A stretch of DNA of 64,000 bases from Myxococcota bacterium (GTDB lineage Bacteria > Myxococcota_A > Bradymonadia > UBA7976 > UBA1532), in contig CAUJDF010000039.1 of assembly GCA_963169045.1 (NCBI GenBank), positions 310,001 through 374,000 on the forward strand. The letters run 5' to 3'. Below, one piece after another: positions 37,291 through 46,708 of this stretch. Under the pieces are notes generated by a model. That model was given only the letters and a program-made list of their open reading frames with translations, searched no databases and had not been told where the DNA came from. Made by a program: the position numbers and the translations under genes. The number at the start of each line of letters is the position of its first letter. Position 1 is the stretch's first letter.

Positions 37291-38256
37291 GTGGTCGACG
37301 CGCATCAGCTGACGCGGGCGCTGGCGGAGGCGAGGACGGTGCTGCTGACGGCGCCGGTCGACCTCGACGGGGACGCCGTGGGCGCGGTGCTGGCGCTCGA
37401 GACGGCGATCCGCAGACGCTGGCCGGCCGTCGACGTGCGCATCGTCACCGACGAGGCGGTGCCGTCGCGCTACACGTTCATGGCGGGCGCTCGCGAGAAG
37501 TTCCGGCGCGCGGCCGAGGTGCCGCCCGAGCCGGTCGACGTCTCCATCGTCTGCGACGGCGATCCCGCGCGCCTGGGCGCGGCGACGCCGCACTACAACG
37601 CGGCCCGACGACGCGGTCAGGTCGATCATCACAAGAGCAGCGACCCGAAGAAGGTCGACGTCTCGTTGATCGATCCCGAGGCCGCGAGCACCACCGAGCT
37701 CGTGCTGCAGCTCTGCGACCACTGGGGCGTCGCGCTCGACGCCGAGCTCGCGGCGCCCATCTACGCCGGCCTGGTCTTCGACACGAACGTCTTCCGCTAT
37801 CGGCTCACGCGGCCGCTGACGCTGCGCGCGGCGGCGCGCCTGATGGAGACGGGCATCGACCACGCGGCCATCGTCGAGCGCGTGCTGCTCGATCAGCCGC
37901 TCGGCAAGCAGCTCCTGCGCGGGCGGATGCTGGCGCGGCTCGAGACGGCGCTCGACGCCCGGCTCGCTTGGGCGGTGCTGACGCAGGAGGAGACCGAGTC
38001 CGTCGAGACCGGCGGCTTGGTCGACGATCTCGTCTTCATCGAGGGCGTCGAGGTGGCGGCGTTGCTGATGGAGCGCGGCGACCGGCACGTGAAGCTCAGC
38101 CTGCGCAGCCGCGGCGGGGTCGACGTGAGCGCGCTCGCCCGCCGCCTGGCGCCGAAAGGTGGGGGACACGCCCGCGCCGCCGGCGCGACGATCGAAAAGA
38201 GCGCCGCCGAGGTCGCCGCGGACATCGTCGCCGCCGTCGCCGGCCTGCTGCCGTAG
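37291..38256 (+). CDS. DHH/DHHA1 phosphoesterase (NrnA-like nano-RNase/pAp phosphatase)
   Basis: The 321-aa protein has the DHH-family order: an N-terminal VLLTAPVDLDGDAVGAVLAL metal motif, the second Asp in IVCDGDPARL, the signature VDHHKSS (about residue 115), then GLVFDTNVFRY and a DHHA1 domain ending with VKLSLRSRGGVDVSALAR and GGGHARAAGA. Such enzymes degrade 2-5-mer RNAs and dephosphorylate pAp. A GTG at 37291, placed just after GGGGAGGG, is preferred over the in-frame TTG at 37270. The usual neighbours rbfA and truB are not present here. It converges tail-to-tail with a deacetylase gene. Confidence 0.9.
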   Translation: MVDAHQLTRALAEARTVLLTAPVDLDGDAVGAVLALETAIRRRWPAVDVRIVTDEAVPSRYTFMAGAREKFRRAAEVPPEPVDVSIVCDGDPARLGAATPHYNAARRRGQVDHHKSSDPKKVDVSLIDPEAASTTELVLQLCDHWGVALDAELAAPIYAGLVFDTNVFRYRLTRPLTLRAAARLMETGIDHAAIVERVLLDQPLGKQLLRGRMLARLETALDARLAWAVLTQEETESVETGGLVDDLVFIEGVEVAALLMERGDRHVKLSLRSRGGVDVSALARRLAPKGGGHARAAGATIEKSAAEVAADIVAAVAGLLP

Positions 38257-38260
38257 CGCC

Positions 38261-39235
38261 TCAGCTGTCGTCGCCGAGGTGGTGCGCCGCGAACTCGGAG
38301 AGCGTGCGCGGCGCCGCGCCCAGCGTCGTCATCGCGTACGCGATGAAGCGCTCGAAACGGTCGAGCGTGCGCGCGGCCTCCTCTTCGCTCTGGCTCGTCG
38401 ACGAGGCGCCGGCGTGCAGGTCGCCGGAGCGCAGCACGACGTTCAGCGACGGCAGGCCGCGGTCGACGAGCACGTCGGCCAGCCGGCACATGTCGTCGGC
38501 GGTCGTCAGCGCCGGGTACAGCCACAGGAGCCGCGGCAGCACCGGCACGCCCCCAGGTCCCGTGCCGTTCGAGCGCGGCGTCCGCGGGCCGCGGGCGCGG
38601 GCGGCGAGGCGCGCGACGACGTCGGGTAGCCGGCGGTCCCAGCCGACGGTGACCGGCACCTCGAGCACCGGGCTCGCGCCGCGACGGACGGGCTGCTGGC
38701 GGTCCGGGAAGAACGGCGCCTCGGGGGCGTCCGTCCAGTCGGGGCCGCCCTGCGGGCGCCAGTCGAGGAAGGGCGTCACGCTGCTGTCGACGCGGTAGCC
38801 GAGCCGCTCGAGCGCCTGCAGGCCGGGGCCGTTGCAGCCGAAGCGCGCCGCGCGGTAGCTGACGGGCCGCCGCCCGAACCGCCCCTCGATCGTCTCGGTC
38901 AGCTTCTTCAGCTTGGCCTCGAGCGACGACGCCGGCAGCGCGTTCGGTGGCACGGCGGCGAGGCGGTCCTCGTCGGGGAGGAACGGCGGCGTGCTCCACG
39001 GGTGCAGGTGCGCGCCCACCTCGCAGCGGCCGGCGTCCTGCGCCCTGGCGAGCAGCTCGGCGGCGGGCGCCTGCGACACCTGCCACGTGACCAGGTAGGT
39101 GGGCCGCAGCCCGCTGTCCTGGCACAACGACTGGAAGCGCGGCAGCACCCGCAGGTTGTCGAGCGTGGGGCGCGCCTGCACCTCGCCGCGCGGCATGTCG
39201 GACTCGACCGCGACCGTGACCAGCAACGTCGCCAT
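38261..39235 (-). CDS. Polysaccharide deacetylase-like protein
   Basis: A 324-aa protein with a NodB-like (CE4) fold. After the first strand (LLVTVAVESDMPRG) come PTYLVTWQV, the metal-binding-like CEVGAHLHPWS, SYRAARFGCNGPGLQALERLGYRVDSSVTPF and LNVVLRSGDLHAG. The spacing of the His pair and the RAARFG motif match deacetylases of the exopolysaccharide type. The ATG at 39235 is the only start that fits. There is no signal peptide. It sits divergently beside the EPS operon that begins at 39373 and may share its promoter region. Confidence 0.8.
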   Translation of the reverse strand: MATLLVTVAVESDMPRGEVQARPTLDNLRVLPRFQSLCQDSGLRPTYLVTWQVSQAPAAELLARAQDAGRCEVGAHLHPWSTPPFLPDEDRLAAVPPNALPASSLEAKLKKLTETIEGRFGRRPVSYRAARFGCNGPGLQALERLGYRVDSSVTPFLDWRPQGGPDWTDAPEAPFFPDRQQPVRRGASPVLEVPVTVGWDRRLPDVVARLAARARGPRTPRSNGTGPGGVPVLPRLLWLYPALTTADDMCRLADVLVDRGLPSLNVVLRSGDLHAGASSTSQSEEEAARTLDRFERFIAYAMTTLGAAPRTLSEFAAHHLGDDS

Positions 39236-39372
39236 GGCGCGGCACTGTACTCGACTCCGAACCCCGCGCAAGCGGGAGCGACGCCTTCGCCGCCTCCGGC
39301 GTCAGTCGAGACGTGAGACCTTGCCCCGCGCCCCGAATCGGGCAGGATCACGCGGTCCTGGACGAAAGGCAC

Positions 39373-40695
39373 ATGCGCAACTTCGACGAAGCGGGCGGCA
39401 GCGGCGGCGAACGGCGGCTCCGGGTGCTCTCCGTCTCCACGATGTTCCCGTCGGCGGGCCTGCCGGTGCACGGCGTCTTCGTGCGCAACCGACTCCAGGC
39501 GCTCGCGCGGTACGTCGATCTGCGGGTCGTGTCGCCGGTCCCGGTCTTCCCGATCGCGACCCGCGCCGTTCCCAAGTATCGAATTCGCTTGCAGATCCCG
39601 CGCACACAGGTCCACCCGGGCGACCCGCCCCTCGAGGCCGCCTACCCGCGCTTCCTCTCGGTGCCCGGCGTCCTCAAGCCCTTCGACGGTCCGGCGCTGG
39701 CGGCGAGCGTGCTCGCCGAGCTGCGCCGGCTGCGCCACGACGAGGGCTTCGTCCCCGACCTGATCGACGCGCACCTGGCGTTCCCCGAGGGCTTCGCGGC
39801 GGCGCTCCTCGCGCCGCGCCTCGGCCTGCCGTTCACCGTCACGCTGCGCGGCCACGACATCAACGACCTGCACCGATACCCCGTGCGCTGGCGGCAGGTG
39901 GCCTTCGCGCTGCGGCGGGCGACGCGGGTCATCGGTGTGTGCCGGGCGCTCGTCGACGGGGCGATCGCCCTCGGCGTCCCACCCGCGAATACGGTCGTCG
40001 TCACGAACGGCGTCGATCCCGCGGTCTTCCGGCCGACGGACCGCGTCGAGGCCCGGCGCGCGCTCGGCCTGCCCGCCGGCGCCCGCATCGTCCTGAGCGT
40101 GGGCCATCTGGTGCCGCGCAAGGGGTTCCACGTGTTGGTCGACGCGCTCGCCGCCATGGAGCGCCCCGACGTCCACCTGGTCTTCGTGGGCGCGGCGGGC
40201 GAGGAGGGCGACTTCGTGGGCGAGGTGAGGCGCCGCGTCGCCGCCCACGGCCTGACGGCGCGCGTCCACTTCGCCGGCGCGGTGGTCAACCACGAGCTGT
40301 ACCGCTATTACGCCGCCGCCGACGTCTTCGCGCTGGCCTCCGAGAAGGAGGGCTGGCCGAACGTCCTCTTCGAGGCGTTGGCCTGCGGTACGCCCTGCGT
40401 CGCCACGAGGGTCTGGGGCACGCCGGAGTGCCTGTCGAGCGAGCGCTTCGGCCTGCTCGTCGACGAGCGCACGGGGCCGGCGTTCGCGCGGCGCCTGGGC
40501 GAGGCCCTCGACCGCGACTGGGACGCCGACGCGCTCGTGGCTTACGCCCGCGCCAACGACTGGGACGTCGTCGCGCGCCGCACGGCCATCGAGCTCGAGC
40601 GCGCCGTCGGTCTGCACGCCGGGGTGCCCGCGGCGGCGCTCGAGGCGCGCCTCGGCCCCGCGCCGCGCGGCGCCGTCCTCGTGGAGGGTCCGTGA
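39373..40695 (+). CDS. GT4-family glycosyltransferase
   Basis: A 440-aa GT-B transferase using nucleotide sugars. Seen are the N-terminal LRVLSVSTMFPSAGLPVHGVFVRNRL, GHDINDLHRYP, VTNGVDPAVFRP, VGHLVPRKGFHVLVDAL and the donor-site EKEGWPNVLFEALACGTPCVAT (EX7E motif). It is first in a six-gene plus-strand operon, and its last 4 bases overlap the acyltransferase start (GTGA, 40692-40695). It probably adds a hexose to the lipid-linked repeat unit of an exopolysaccharide. The start at ATG 39373 follows GAAAGG. Confidence 0.92.
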   Translation: MRNFDEAGGSGGERRLRVLSVSTMFPSAGLPVHGVFVRNRLQALARYVDLRVVSPVPVFPIATRAVPKYRIRLQIPRTQVHPGDPPLEAAYPRFLSVPGVLKPFDGPALAASVLAELRRLRHDEGFVPDLIDAHLAFPEGFAAALLAPRLGLPFTVTLRGHDINDLHRYPVRWRQVAFALRRATRVIGVCRALVDGAIALGVPPANTVVVTNGVDPAVFRPTDRVEARRALGLPAGARIVLSVGHLVPRKGFHVLVDALAAMERPDVHLVFVGAAGEEGDFVGEVRRRVAAHGLTARVHFAGAVVNHELYRYYAAADVFALASEKEGWPNVLFEALACGTPCVATRVWGTPECLSSERFGLLVDERTGPAFARRLGEALDRDWDADALVAYARANDWDVVARRTAIELERAVGLHAGVPAAALEARLGPAPRGAVLVEGP

Positions 40696-41324
40696 GCACC
40701 GCGAACGACGGCGGAGACCGGCCGACCGACGCCGCCAACCCCGCGAAAGAGTTGGCGAAGCAGCTCGTGCGCGGCCTCTTCCGAGGCGCGGCGGCGCCCA
40801 ATTTCCTCGCCTACGAGCTCGCGGCGCGGGTGTTCGAGCGCGACACCGCCTTCCACCACGCCAGCCAGGCGCTCTCGCTCGTGCCCGGATACGCCGGCAT
40901 CTACCTGCGCCGCGAGTTCTACCGGCTCACGCTCGAGGCCTGCAGCGACGATTGCTGCATCTCGTTCGGCACCGTCCTCAGCCACGCGGGGACGCGCATC
41001 GGCAAGAAGGTCTACATGGGCGTCGGCTGCAACGTGGGCCTGAGCGACATCGGCGACGACGTGCTCTTCGGCAGCGACGTGCACGTGCTGAGCGGCGCCC
41101 GCCAGCACCACGTCGACGATCCCGACGTGCCGATCAACGCGCAGGGCGGCACGTTCGAGCGCGTGCGCATCGGTCGCAACACCTGGATCGGCAACGGCGC
41201 GCGCGTGCTCGCGGACGTGGGCGAGGGGTGCGTGATCGGCGCCGGATCGCTCGTGACGAAGCCCATCCCCGACTGGTCCGTCGCCGTCGGCGTCCCGGCG
41301 CGCGTCGTCAAACGGAGGAAGTGA
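40692..41324 (+). CDS. Left-handed beta-helix (hexapeptide) acyltransferase
   Basis: The 210-aa protein holds hexapeptide repeats (ISFGTVLSHAGTRIGKKVYMGVGCNVG, RVRIGRNTWIGNGARVLADVGEGCVIGAGSLVTKPI) and ends VGVPARVVKRR, as in LacA/WbbJ/VatD-type acetyltransferases that use acetyl-CoA. The catalytic His-type segment is GARQHHVDDPDVP. It is coupled by GTGA to the glycosyltransferase. It very probably O-acetylates a sugar of the exopolysaccharide. The N-terminal ~60 residues are an extra helical part. Confidence 0.9.
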   Translation: MSTANDGGDRPTDAANPAKELAKQLVRGLFRGAAAPNFLAYELAARVFERDTAFHHASQALSLVPGYAGIYLRREFYRLTLEACSDDCCISFGTVLSHAGTRIGKKVYMGVGCNVGLSDIGDDVLFGSDVHVLSGARQHHVDDPDVPINAQGGTFERVRIGRNTWIGNGARVLADVGEGCVIGAGSLVTKPIPDWSVAVGVPARVVKRRK

Positions 41325-41326
41325 TC

Positions 41327-42370
41327 TTGGAGACGATCGTCCGTCCGCTCGCCGCGACCCGGGCCGCCGAGGCGGAGTGGGACGCCTTCGTCGAGGGCCA
41401 TCCCGGGGCGTCGGTCTACCACCTTGCCGGCTTCCGGAGCTTCGTCGAGGCCGCCACGGGCCACCGCACGCACTACCTCGAGGCGCGGCGCGCGGGCGAC
41501 CTCGTCGGCGTGCTGCCGCTCGTGGAGCTGCGGAGCCTCGTCTTCGGCCACTACTTCGTGGGCCTGCCGTACTTCAACCATTGCGGCGTCCTGGCCGCCG
41601 ACGACGGGGCCCGGCGAGCGCTCGCCGACGCCGCCGCCGCGCGCGTGCGCGAGGTCGGCGCCACGCACCTCGAGCTGCGTCACCTCGGCCCGACGTCCGG
41701 CGTGACGTGGCCGGCGAAGACGGCAAAGGACGAGATGTTCCTCGACCTGCCCGCCAGCGCCGACGCGCTCATGGCCGGCTTCAGGTCGAAGCTGCGCAGC
41801 CAGATCAAGCGGCCGCAGAAGGACGGCGTCACGGCGCGCGTGGGCCGCGGCGAGCTGCTCGACGCGTTCTACCACGTGTTCTCGCGCAACATGCGCGACC
41901 TGGGCACGCCGGTCTACGGCCGCGAGTTCTTCGCCGCGCTCTTCGCCCGCTTCGCCGACCGCCTGTGGATCACCGTCTGCGAGTTCGAGGGCCAGCCGGT
42001 GGCGGCGGGCGTGCTCGTCGGCTTCCGCGACACGATGGAGATCCCCTGGGCATCGTCGCTGCGCGAGCACAACCGGCTCAGCCCCAACATGCTCCTGTAC
42101 TGGACGTCGCTCGCCCACGCGATCGAGCGCGGCTACCGGCGGTTCGACTTCGGTCGCAGCACGCCGGGCGAGGGGACCTGGAAGTTCAAGGAGCAATGGG
42201 GGGCGAAGCCGGTGCCCCTGCACTGGTATTACTACCTCCGCGACGGCGGCGCGCTGCCGGAGCTCAACCCCGACAACCCCAGGTACCGGCTCGCGATTCA
42301 GGTGTGGCAGAAGCTGCCGCTGGCGGTGACGAACCTCGTCGGCCCGCACCTGGTCAAGAACCTGCCCTGA
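41327..42370 (+). CDS. FemAB-like GNAT-fold protein (exosortase/EPS-associated type)
   Basis: The 347-aa protein resembles the FemAB-related protein found in PEP-CTERM/exosortase EPS loci: WDAFVEGHPGASVYHLAGFRSFVE, SLVFGHYFVGLPYFNHCGVL, FRSKLRSQIKRPQKDGV, MEIPWASSLREHNRLSPNMLLYW, YRRFDFGRSTPGEGTWKFKEQWG. Such proteins transfer an aminoacyl or acyl group. A TTG at 41327 sits 8 bases from GGAGG and is preferred. The GTG at 41321 overlaps the previous stop but is too close to the ribosome site. The next gene follows after 15 bases. Confidence 0.88.
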   Translation: METIVRPLAATRAAEAEWDAFVEGHPGASVYHLAGFRSFVEAATGHRTHYLEARRAGDLVGVLPLVELRSLVFGHYFVGLPYFNHCGVLAADDGARRALADAAAARVREVGATHLELRHLGPTSGVTWPAKTAKDEMFLDLPASADALMAGFRSKLRSQIKRPQKDGVTARVGRGELLDAFYHVFSRNMRDLGTPVYGREFFAALFARFADRLWITVCEFEGQPVAAGVLVGFRDTMEIPWASSLREHNRLSPNMLLYWTSLAHAIERGYRRFDFGRSTPGEGTWKFKEQWGAKPVPLHWYYYLRDGGALPELNPDNPRYRLAIQVWQKLPLAVTNLVGPHLVKNLP

Positions 42371-42385
42371 CGGGAGCCTGAACGC

Positions 42386-44287
42386 ATGTGCGGCATCGCC
42401 GGCGTCTTCCACATGGAGGGGCGTGATGAGCCCCCCGCCGAGGCCACGCGGTCGCTGGTCCAGGCCATGGCCGACCGGCTGATCCACCGCGGCCCCGACG
42501 CCGAGGGCATCTTCGTCGACGGGCCGGTGGGCCTCGGTCACCGGCGGCTGTCGATCATCGACGTGGCGGGGGGCGACCAGCCGATCTTCAACCGGGACCG
42601 CTCCCTGTGTGTCGTCTTCAACGGTGAAATCTACAACCACCGCGAGCTGCGGCGCTGGCTCGAGTCGGCGGGCTACGTCTTCAAGACGAGCAGCGACACC
42701 GAGGTGCTCGTGCACGCCTATGAGCACGAGGGCCCGCGCTTCGTGGAGCGCCTGCGCGGCATGTTCGCCTTCGCGCTGTGGGACCGCCGCCGCCGACGCC
42801 TGATGATCGCCCGCGACCGCCTGGGCAAGAAGCCGCTGTACTATGCGCACGCCGGCGGCCGGTTGCTGTTCGCCAGCGAGCTGAAGGCCATCCTCGCCGA
42901 CCGGACCGTCGACACCTCCATCGACGTGAAGGCGCTGAGCGACTACCTGAGCTTCCTGTGCATCCTGGCCCCGCGCACCATCTTCCAGCAGGTGAAGAAG
43001 CTGCGCCCCGGCCACTACCTGCTGGCCGAAGGCGGTCGGGTCACGGAGCACGGCTACTGGGACCTGGACCTCGGTCGGCTGGATCAGCGCAGCCCCAAGG
43101 ACCTCGAGGCGGCGCTGCTGCACGAGCTGAACGACGCGGTGCAGTGCCGGCTCGAGTCCGAAGTGCCGCTGGGCGCCTTCCTGTCGGGCGGCGTCGACTC
43201 GAGCTCGGTGGTGGCGCTGATGGCGCGCCACGCGAGCGGCCCCGTGCGCACGGCCAACATCGGCTTCGACGTGCCCGAGTTCGACGAGTCCGCGTACGCC
43301 GAGCAGGTGGCGCGGCGCTACGAGACGAAGCACCACACCGAGCGGGTCAAGGTCGACGCCGCCAGCGAGGACGAGCTCGAGCGCCTCGTCTGGCACCTGG
43401 ACGAGCCGTTCGCCGATCCCTCGGCCATCCCGACGGGGCGCGTCAGCGGCATCGCGCGCAAGGTGGTGACGGTGGCGCTCAGCGGCGACGGCGGCGACGA
43501 GGTCTTCGCCGGCTATCGCCGCTACCGCGTCGACATGCTGACGGACCGCGTCCGACGCGTGTTGCCCGAGGCGGTGCGCAGCCGCCTGATCGGCGCGCTG
43601 GGGCAGGTCTGGCCGCGCGGCGTCGACGTCCCGCGACCGCTGCGCCTCGGCAACGCCCTCGAGGAGCTCGCGCTCGACAGCCGCCTTGCGCACTACCACT
43701 CGGTCTCGTACTTCCGCGAGCCGGCGAAGGACGCGTTCTTCACCGAGGACGTGCGGAAGAAGCTGAATGGTTACAGCAGCTTCGAGGCCCTGAGCGAACA
43801 CTGGGACAAGGCGGCGTCGCCCGATCCGCTGGCGCGCATGCTCTACGTCGACCTGAAGACGTACCTGCCCGACCGCATGAACATGAAGGTCGACAAGATG
43901 GCGATGATGCACGGCCTCGAGGTGCGCTCGCCCTTCCTCGACCACCACCTCGTCAACTTCGGCCTGCGGCTGCCGGCGCGGGTGAAGATCCGCGACGGCG
44001 AGGGCAAGTGGCTCCTCAAGAAGGCGATGGAGCCGTACCTGCCGAACGACGTGCTCTACCGGCCCAAGCAGGGCTTCGAGATCCCGCTGGCGGCGTGGCT
44101 GCGCGGGCCGCTCGCCGAGCCGCTCGAGGCGGCGCTCGAGGCGCTCGGCCGGCGCGGGCACCTCGAACCGGCGCCGATGCGGCAGCTCTTCGAGGAGCAT
44201 CGCAGCGGCCGCGCCGACCACGCCGACAAGCTGTGGATCCTCTACATGCTCGAGCTGTGGCATCGCGTGTTCCGCGTCGACGGGTGA
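42386..44287 (+). CDS. AsnB-type glutamine amidotransferase (exosortase/EPS-associated)
   Basis: The 633-aa protein starts MCGIAGVF with the catalytic Cys2 of class II glutaminases, then RGPDAEG, LGHRRLSIIDV and FNGEIYNHRELR. The C-terminal synthetase half has the PP-loop LSGGVDSSSVV, LSGDGGDEVFAGYRRY and VDKMAMMHGLEVRSPFLDH. Sequence and neighbours match the amidotransferase variant seen in exosortase-type EPS clusters rather than housekeeping asparagine synthetase. It likely amidates a sugar or precursor. It lies 15 bases after the FemAB-like gene and 4 bases before the next start. Confidence 0.92.
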   Translation: MCGIAGVFHMEGRDEPPAEATRSLVQAMADRLIHRGPDAEGIFVDGPVGLGHRRLSIIDVAGGDQPIFNRDRSLCVVFNGEIYNHRELRRWLESAGYVFKTSSDTEVLVHAYEHEGPRFVERLRGMFAFALWDRRRRRLMIARDRLGKKPLYYAHAGGRLLFASELKAILADRTVDTSIDVKALSDYLSFLCILAPRTIFQQVKKLRPGHYLLAEGGRVTEHGYWDLDLGRLDQRSPKDLEAALLHELNDAVQCRLESEVPLGAFLSGGVDSSSVVALMARHASGPVRTANIGFDVPEFDESAYAEQVARRYETKHHTERVKVDAASEDELERLVWHLDEPFADPSAIPTGRVSGIARKVVTVALSGDGGDEVFAGYRRYRVDMLTDRVRRVLPEAVRSRLIGALGQVWPRGVDVPRPLRLGNALEELALDSRLAHYHSVSYFREPAKDAFFTEDVRKKLNGYSSFEALSEHWDKAASPDPLARMLYVDLKTYLPDRMNMKVDKMAMMHGLEVRSPFLDHHLVNFGLRLPARVKIRDGEGKWLLKKAMEPYLPNDVLYRPKQGFEIPLAAWLRGPLAEPLEAALEALGRRGHLEPAPMRQLFEEHRSGRADHADKLWILYMLELWHRVFRVDG

Positions 44288-44291
44288 GCCG

Positions 44292-46703
44292 GTGAGCGAA
44301 CACGCACGGGACGGAGGCTCGGTGGCCACGGTGGCCACGTTCACGCTGCTCGCGGCTCCTGAGCCGGCGGACGGCGGCCGCGAGGAGCCGATCACCTGGG
44401 GCTTCGCCTTCGCGCGCGGCGCGCTGGCCGGCGACGTGGTCCTGGTCGGCCCCGGCGGGCCCGTCCCGGTGCAGGCGCGGCCCCTCCTGCGCTGGCCCGA
44501 CGGCAGCGTGAAGTGGCTCCTGTGCGACTTCGTGGCCGGCGCCGGCGGTCCGTGGCGCCTCGGGCGCGGCGAGGCGGGCCTGGGCAGGCTCACCCCGCCC
44601 GAGCCGTTCGCCTTCGGCGCCACGCTGCACCTGCGCACGTCGGGCGGCGCGCACGTCCCGGTCGTCGAGCGCACCTGGACCGAGGCCGAGGGGCCGGTGC
44701 GGGCGACCGTCCGCGCCGAGGGCGCCCTGGGGCCGCTGCGCCTCTTGGTGCGGACCTCGCGCTGGGCGGGACGACCCGAGGTCCGCCTCGAGCTCACGCT
44801 GCGCAACCCACGCGCGGCGTCGCACCCCGGCGGCACCTGGGACCTCGGCGATCCCGCGTCGGTCCACGTCGTGGACCTGAGCCTGCGCCTGGCCGCGCCG
44901 GGGCCCGTGTCCTGGCGCGCGACCCCCGACGAGCCGTTCGCCCCGGCCGACGCGCTGCACCTCTTCCAGGCCTCGAGCGGCGGCGAGCGGTGGAACTGCG
45001 TCAACCACGCCAACGGCGCGGGCGTGGTGCCGCTGGCCTTCTGCGGCTGGCGGAGCGGCACGCGCGAGGGCCTCCGCGCCACCCCCGAGGTCCAGGCGGG
45101 ATCGCTGCGCGTGACGGTCCCGCGCTTCTGGCAGGAGTTCCCCAAGGTCCTCGCCGCGTCCGACGGGGCGCTGCGCGTCGGCCTGTGGCCCGAGGAGCAC
45201 GGCGAACCGCACGAGCTCCAGCCCGGCGAGCAGAAGACCTTCGTCGTGTGGCTGAGCGACGGAACCGATGCCCTGGACTTCGTCCATGCTCCGCGCCGTC
45301 CGCTGCAGACGCCGGCCGAGGTGGCCGCGGTCGTCGCCCACCTGGGCCTGCCCGAGGACGACGACCCGGCGTATGCCGCGCGCCTCGACCTGATGATCGA
45401 CCCGGCGCGGGGCTTCGCCGCCCGCCGCGAGGACATCGACGAGTACGGGTGGCGCCACTTCGGCGATCTATACGCCGATCACGAGGCGGTGAAGAACCCC
45501 TCCCACGAGGCGGAACCGTTCGTCAGCCACTACAACAACCAATACGACTGCGTGGACGCCTTCCTGCAGATGTACCTGCGCTCCGGCGACCCGCGCTGGT
45601 GGGAGTTGGCGGAGCCACTGGCCCGACACGTGGTCGACGTGGACCTCTATCACACGGACCAGGACCGCGCCTGCTACAACGGGGGCCTGTTCTGGCACAC
45701 GGACCACTATCAGCCGGCGCGGACGGCGACCCACCGGTGCTGGTCGCGCAAGAACGGCGGCAAGGGATACGGCGGCGGGCACAGCAACGAGCACGACTAC
45801 CCGTCGGGCCTGCTGCTGTATCACTGCCTGACGGGGGACCCGCACGCCGCCGAGGCTGTGCTGAGCCTCGCGACCTGGGTGCGCGACATGGACGACGGGA
45901 CGAAGAGCGTCTTCGGCCTGCTCGACGACGGCCCCACGGGCCTCGCCACGTGCACCTACACCCTCGACTACCAGGGCCCGGGGCGCGGCGCCGGCAACAG
46001 CGTCAACGCCTGCTGCGACGCGTTCGCGCTGACGGGCGACCGCGCGTGGATCGGGCTCGCCGAGACGTTCATCCGCCGTGTGGTCCACCCGAGACAGCCG
46101 CTCGAGACACTGGAATTGCTGGACGCGGAGCGCCGCTGGTCGTACGTGGTCTTCCTCAAGTATCTGTGCAAGTACCTCGAGCTGAAGGACGAGCTCGGCG
46201 AACGGGACGCGATGTACGCCTATGCGCGCGACACGCTGGTGCGCTACGCGACGTGGATGGTGGCCCACGAGCGGCCGTCGACCAGCGTCCCGGAGAAGCT
46301 CGAGCACGTGACGGAGACGTGGCCCGCGCAGGACCTGCGCAAGGCACAGGTGGTCGAGATGGCCGCCGCCTACGTCGACGCCGGCACCCGCGCGGCCTGG
46401 CGCGGCTGGGCCGACGCGACGTTCGCGCGGGCCTTCCGGGAGCTGACGAGCTTCGCGACGCACGACTGCACGCGTCCGCTGGTGCTCTCGATCCATCCAG
46501 GCGTCGCGCGGGCCTGGGCACGCCGGCACCCCGACCACGAGGTGCCACCGCACGAACACGACCACGACTTCGGCGCCCACGCGCCGTTCATTCCCCAGAA
46601 GATGCGGGTGAAGGCGCGCCTGCGCACGCCCGGCGGGCTCTTGCGGCTCGCGTTCTTGCTCCTGCGGCCGTCCACGTGGCGGCGGCTCTGTCGACCCTGG
46701 TGA
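44292..46703 (+). CDS. Large RIFT-barrel plus alpha-toroid protein (PcRGLX/YetA-like N-terminus)
   Basis: The 803-aa product begins at a GTG. The N-terminal ~340 residues are beta-rich and resemble the PcRGLX/YetA-like RIFT-barrel: EEPITWGFAFARGAL, VPVQARPLLRWPDGSVKWLLCDF. The C-terminal half is helical, with features of (alpha/alpha)6-toroid carbohydrate-active enzymes: SHYNNQYDCVDAFLQMYLRSGDPRWWELA, NGGLFWHTDHYQPA, GGGHSNEHDYPSGLLLYH. The many conserved His, Tyr and Asp point to polysaccharide lyase or hydrolase chemistry. There is no signal peptide, so it may work inside the cell or depend on non-classical export. It lies in the EPS operon; its exact activity is unknown. Confidence 0.7.
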   Translation: MSEHARDGGSVATVATFTLLAAPEPADGGREEPITWGFAFARGALAGDVVLVGPGGPVPVQARPLLRWPDGSVKWLLCDFVAGAGGPWRLGRGEAGLGRLTPPEPFAFGATLHLRTSGGAHVPVVERTWTEAEGPVRATVRAEGALGPLRLLVRTSRWAGRPEVRLELTLRNPRAASHPGGTWDLGDPASVHVVDLSLRLAAPGPVSWRATPDEPFAPADALHLFQASSGGERWNCVNHANGAGVVPLAFCGWRSGTREGLRATPEVQAGSLRVTVPRFWQEFPKVLAASDGALRVGLWPEEHGEPHELQPGEQKTFVVWLSDGTDALDFVHAPRRPLQTPAEVAAVVAHLGLPEDDDPAYAARLDLMIDPARGFAARREDIDEYGWRHFGDLYADHEAVKNPSHEAEPFVSHYNNQYDCVDAFLQMYLRSGDPRWWELAEPLARHVVDVDLYHTDQDRACYNGGLFWHTDHYQPARTATHRCWSRKNGGKGYGGGHSNEHDYPSGLLLYHCLTGDPHAAEAVLSLATWVRDMDDGTKSVFGLLDDGPTGLATCTYTLDYQGPGRGAGNSVNACCDAFALTGDRAWIGLAETFIRRVVHPRQPLETLELLDAERRWSYVVFLKYLCKYLELKDELGERDAMYAYARDTLVRYATWMVAHERPSTSVPEKLEHVTETWPAQDLRKAQVVEMAAAYVDAGTRAAWRGWADATFARAFRELTSFATHDCTRPLVLSIHPGVARAWARRHPDHEVPPHEHDHDFGAHAPFIPQKMRVKARLRTPGGLLRLAFLLLRPSTWRRLCRPW

Positions 46704-46708
46704 GCCCG

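Noticed and set aside
41012-45436. A 1474-codon minus-strand frame across the EPS operon
   Set aside because: It crosses four well-supported plus-strand genes and shows no recognisable domain.
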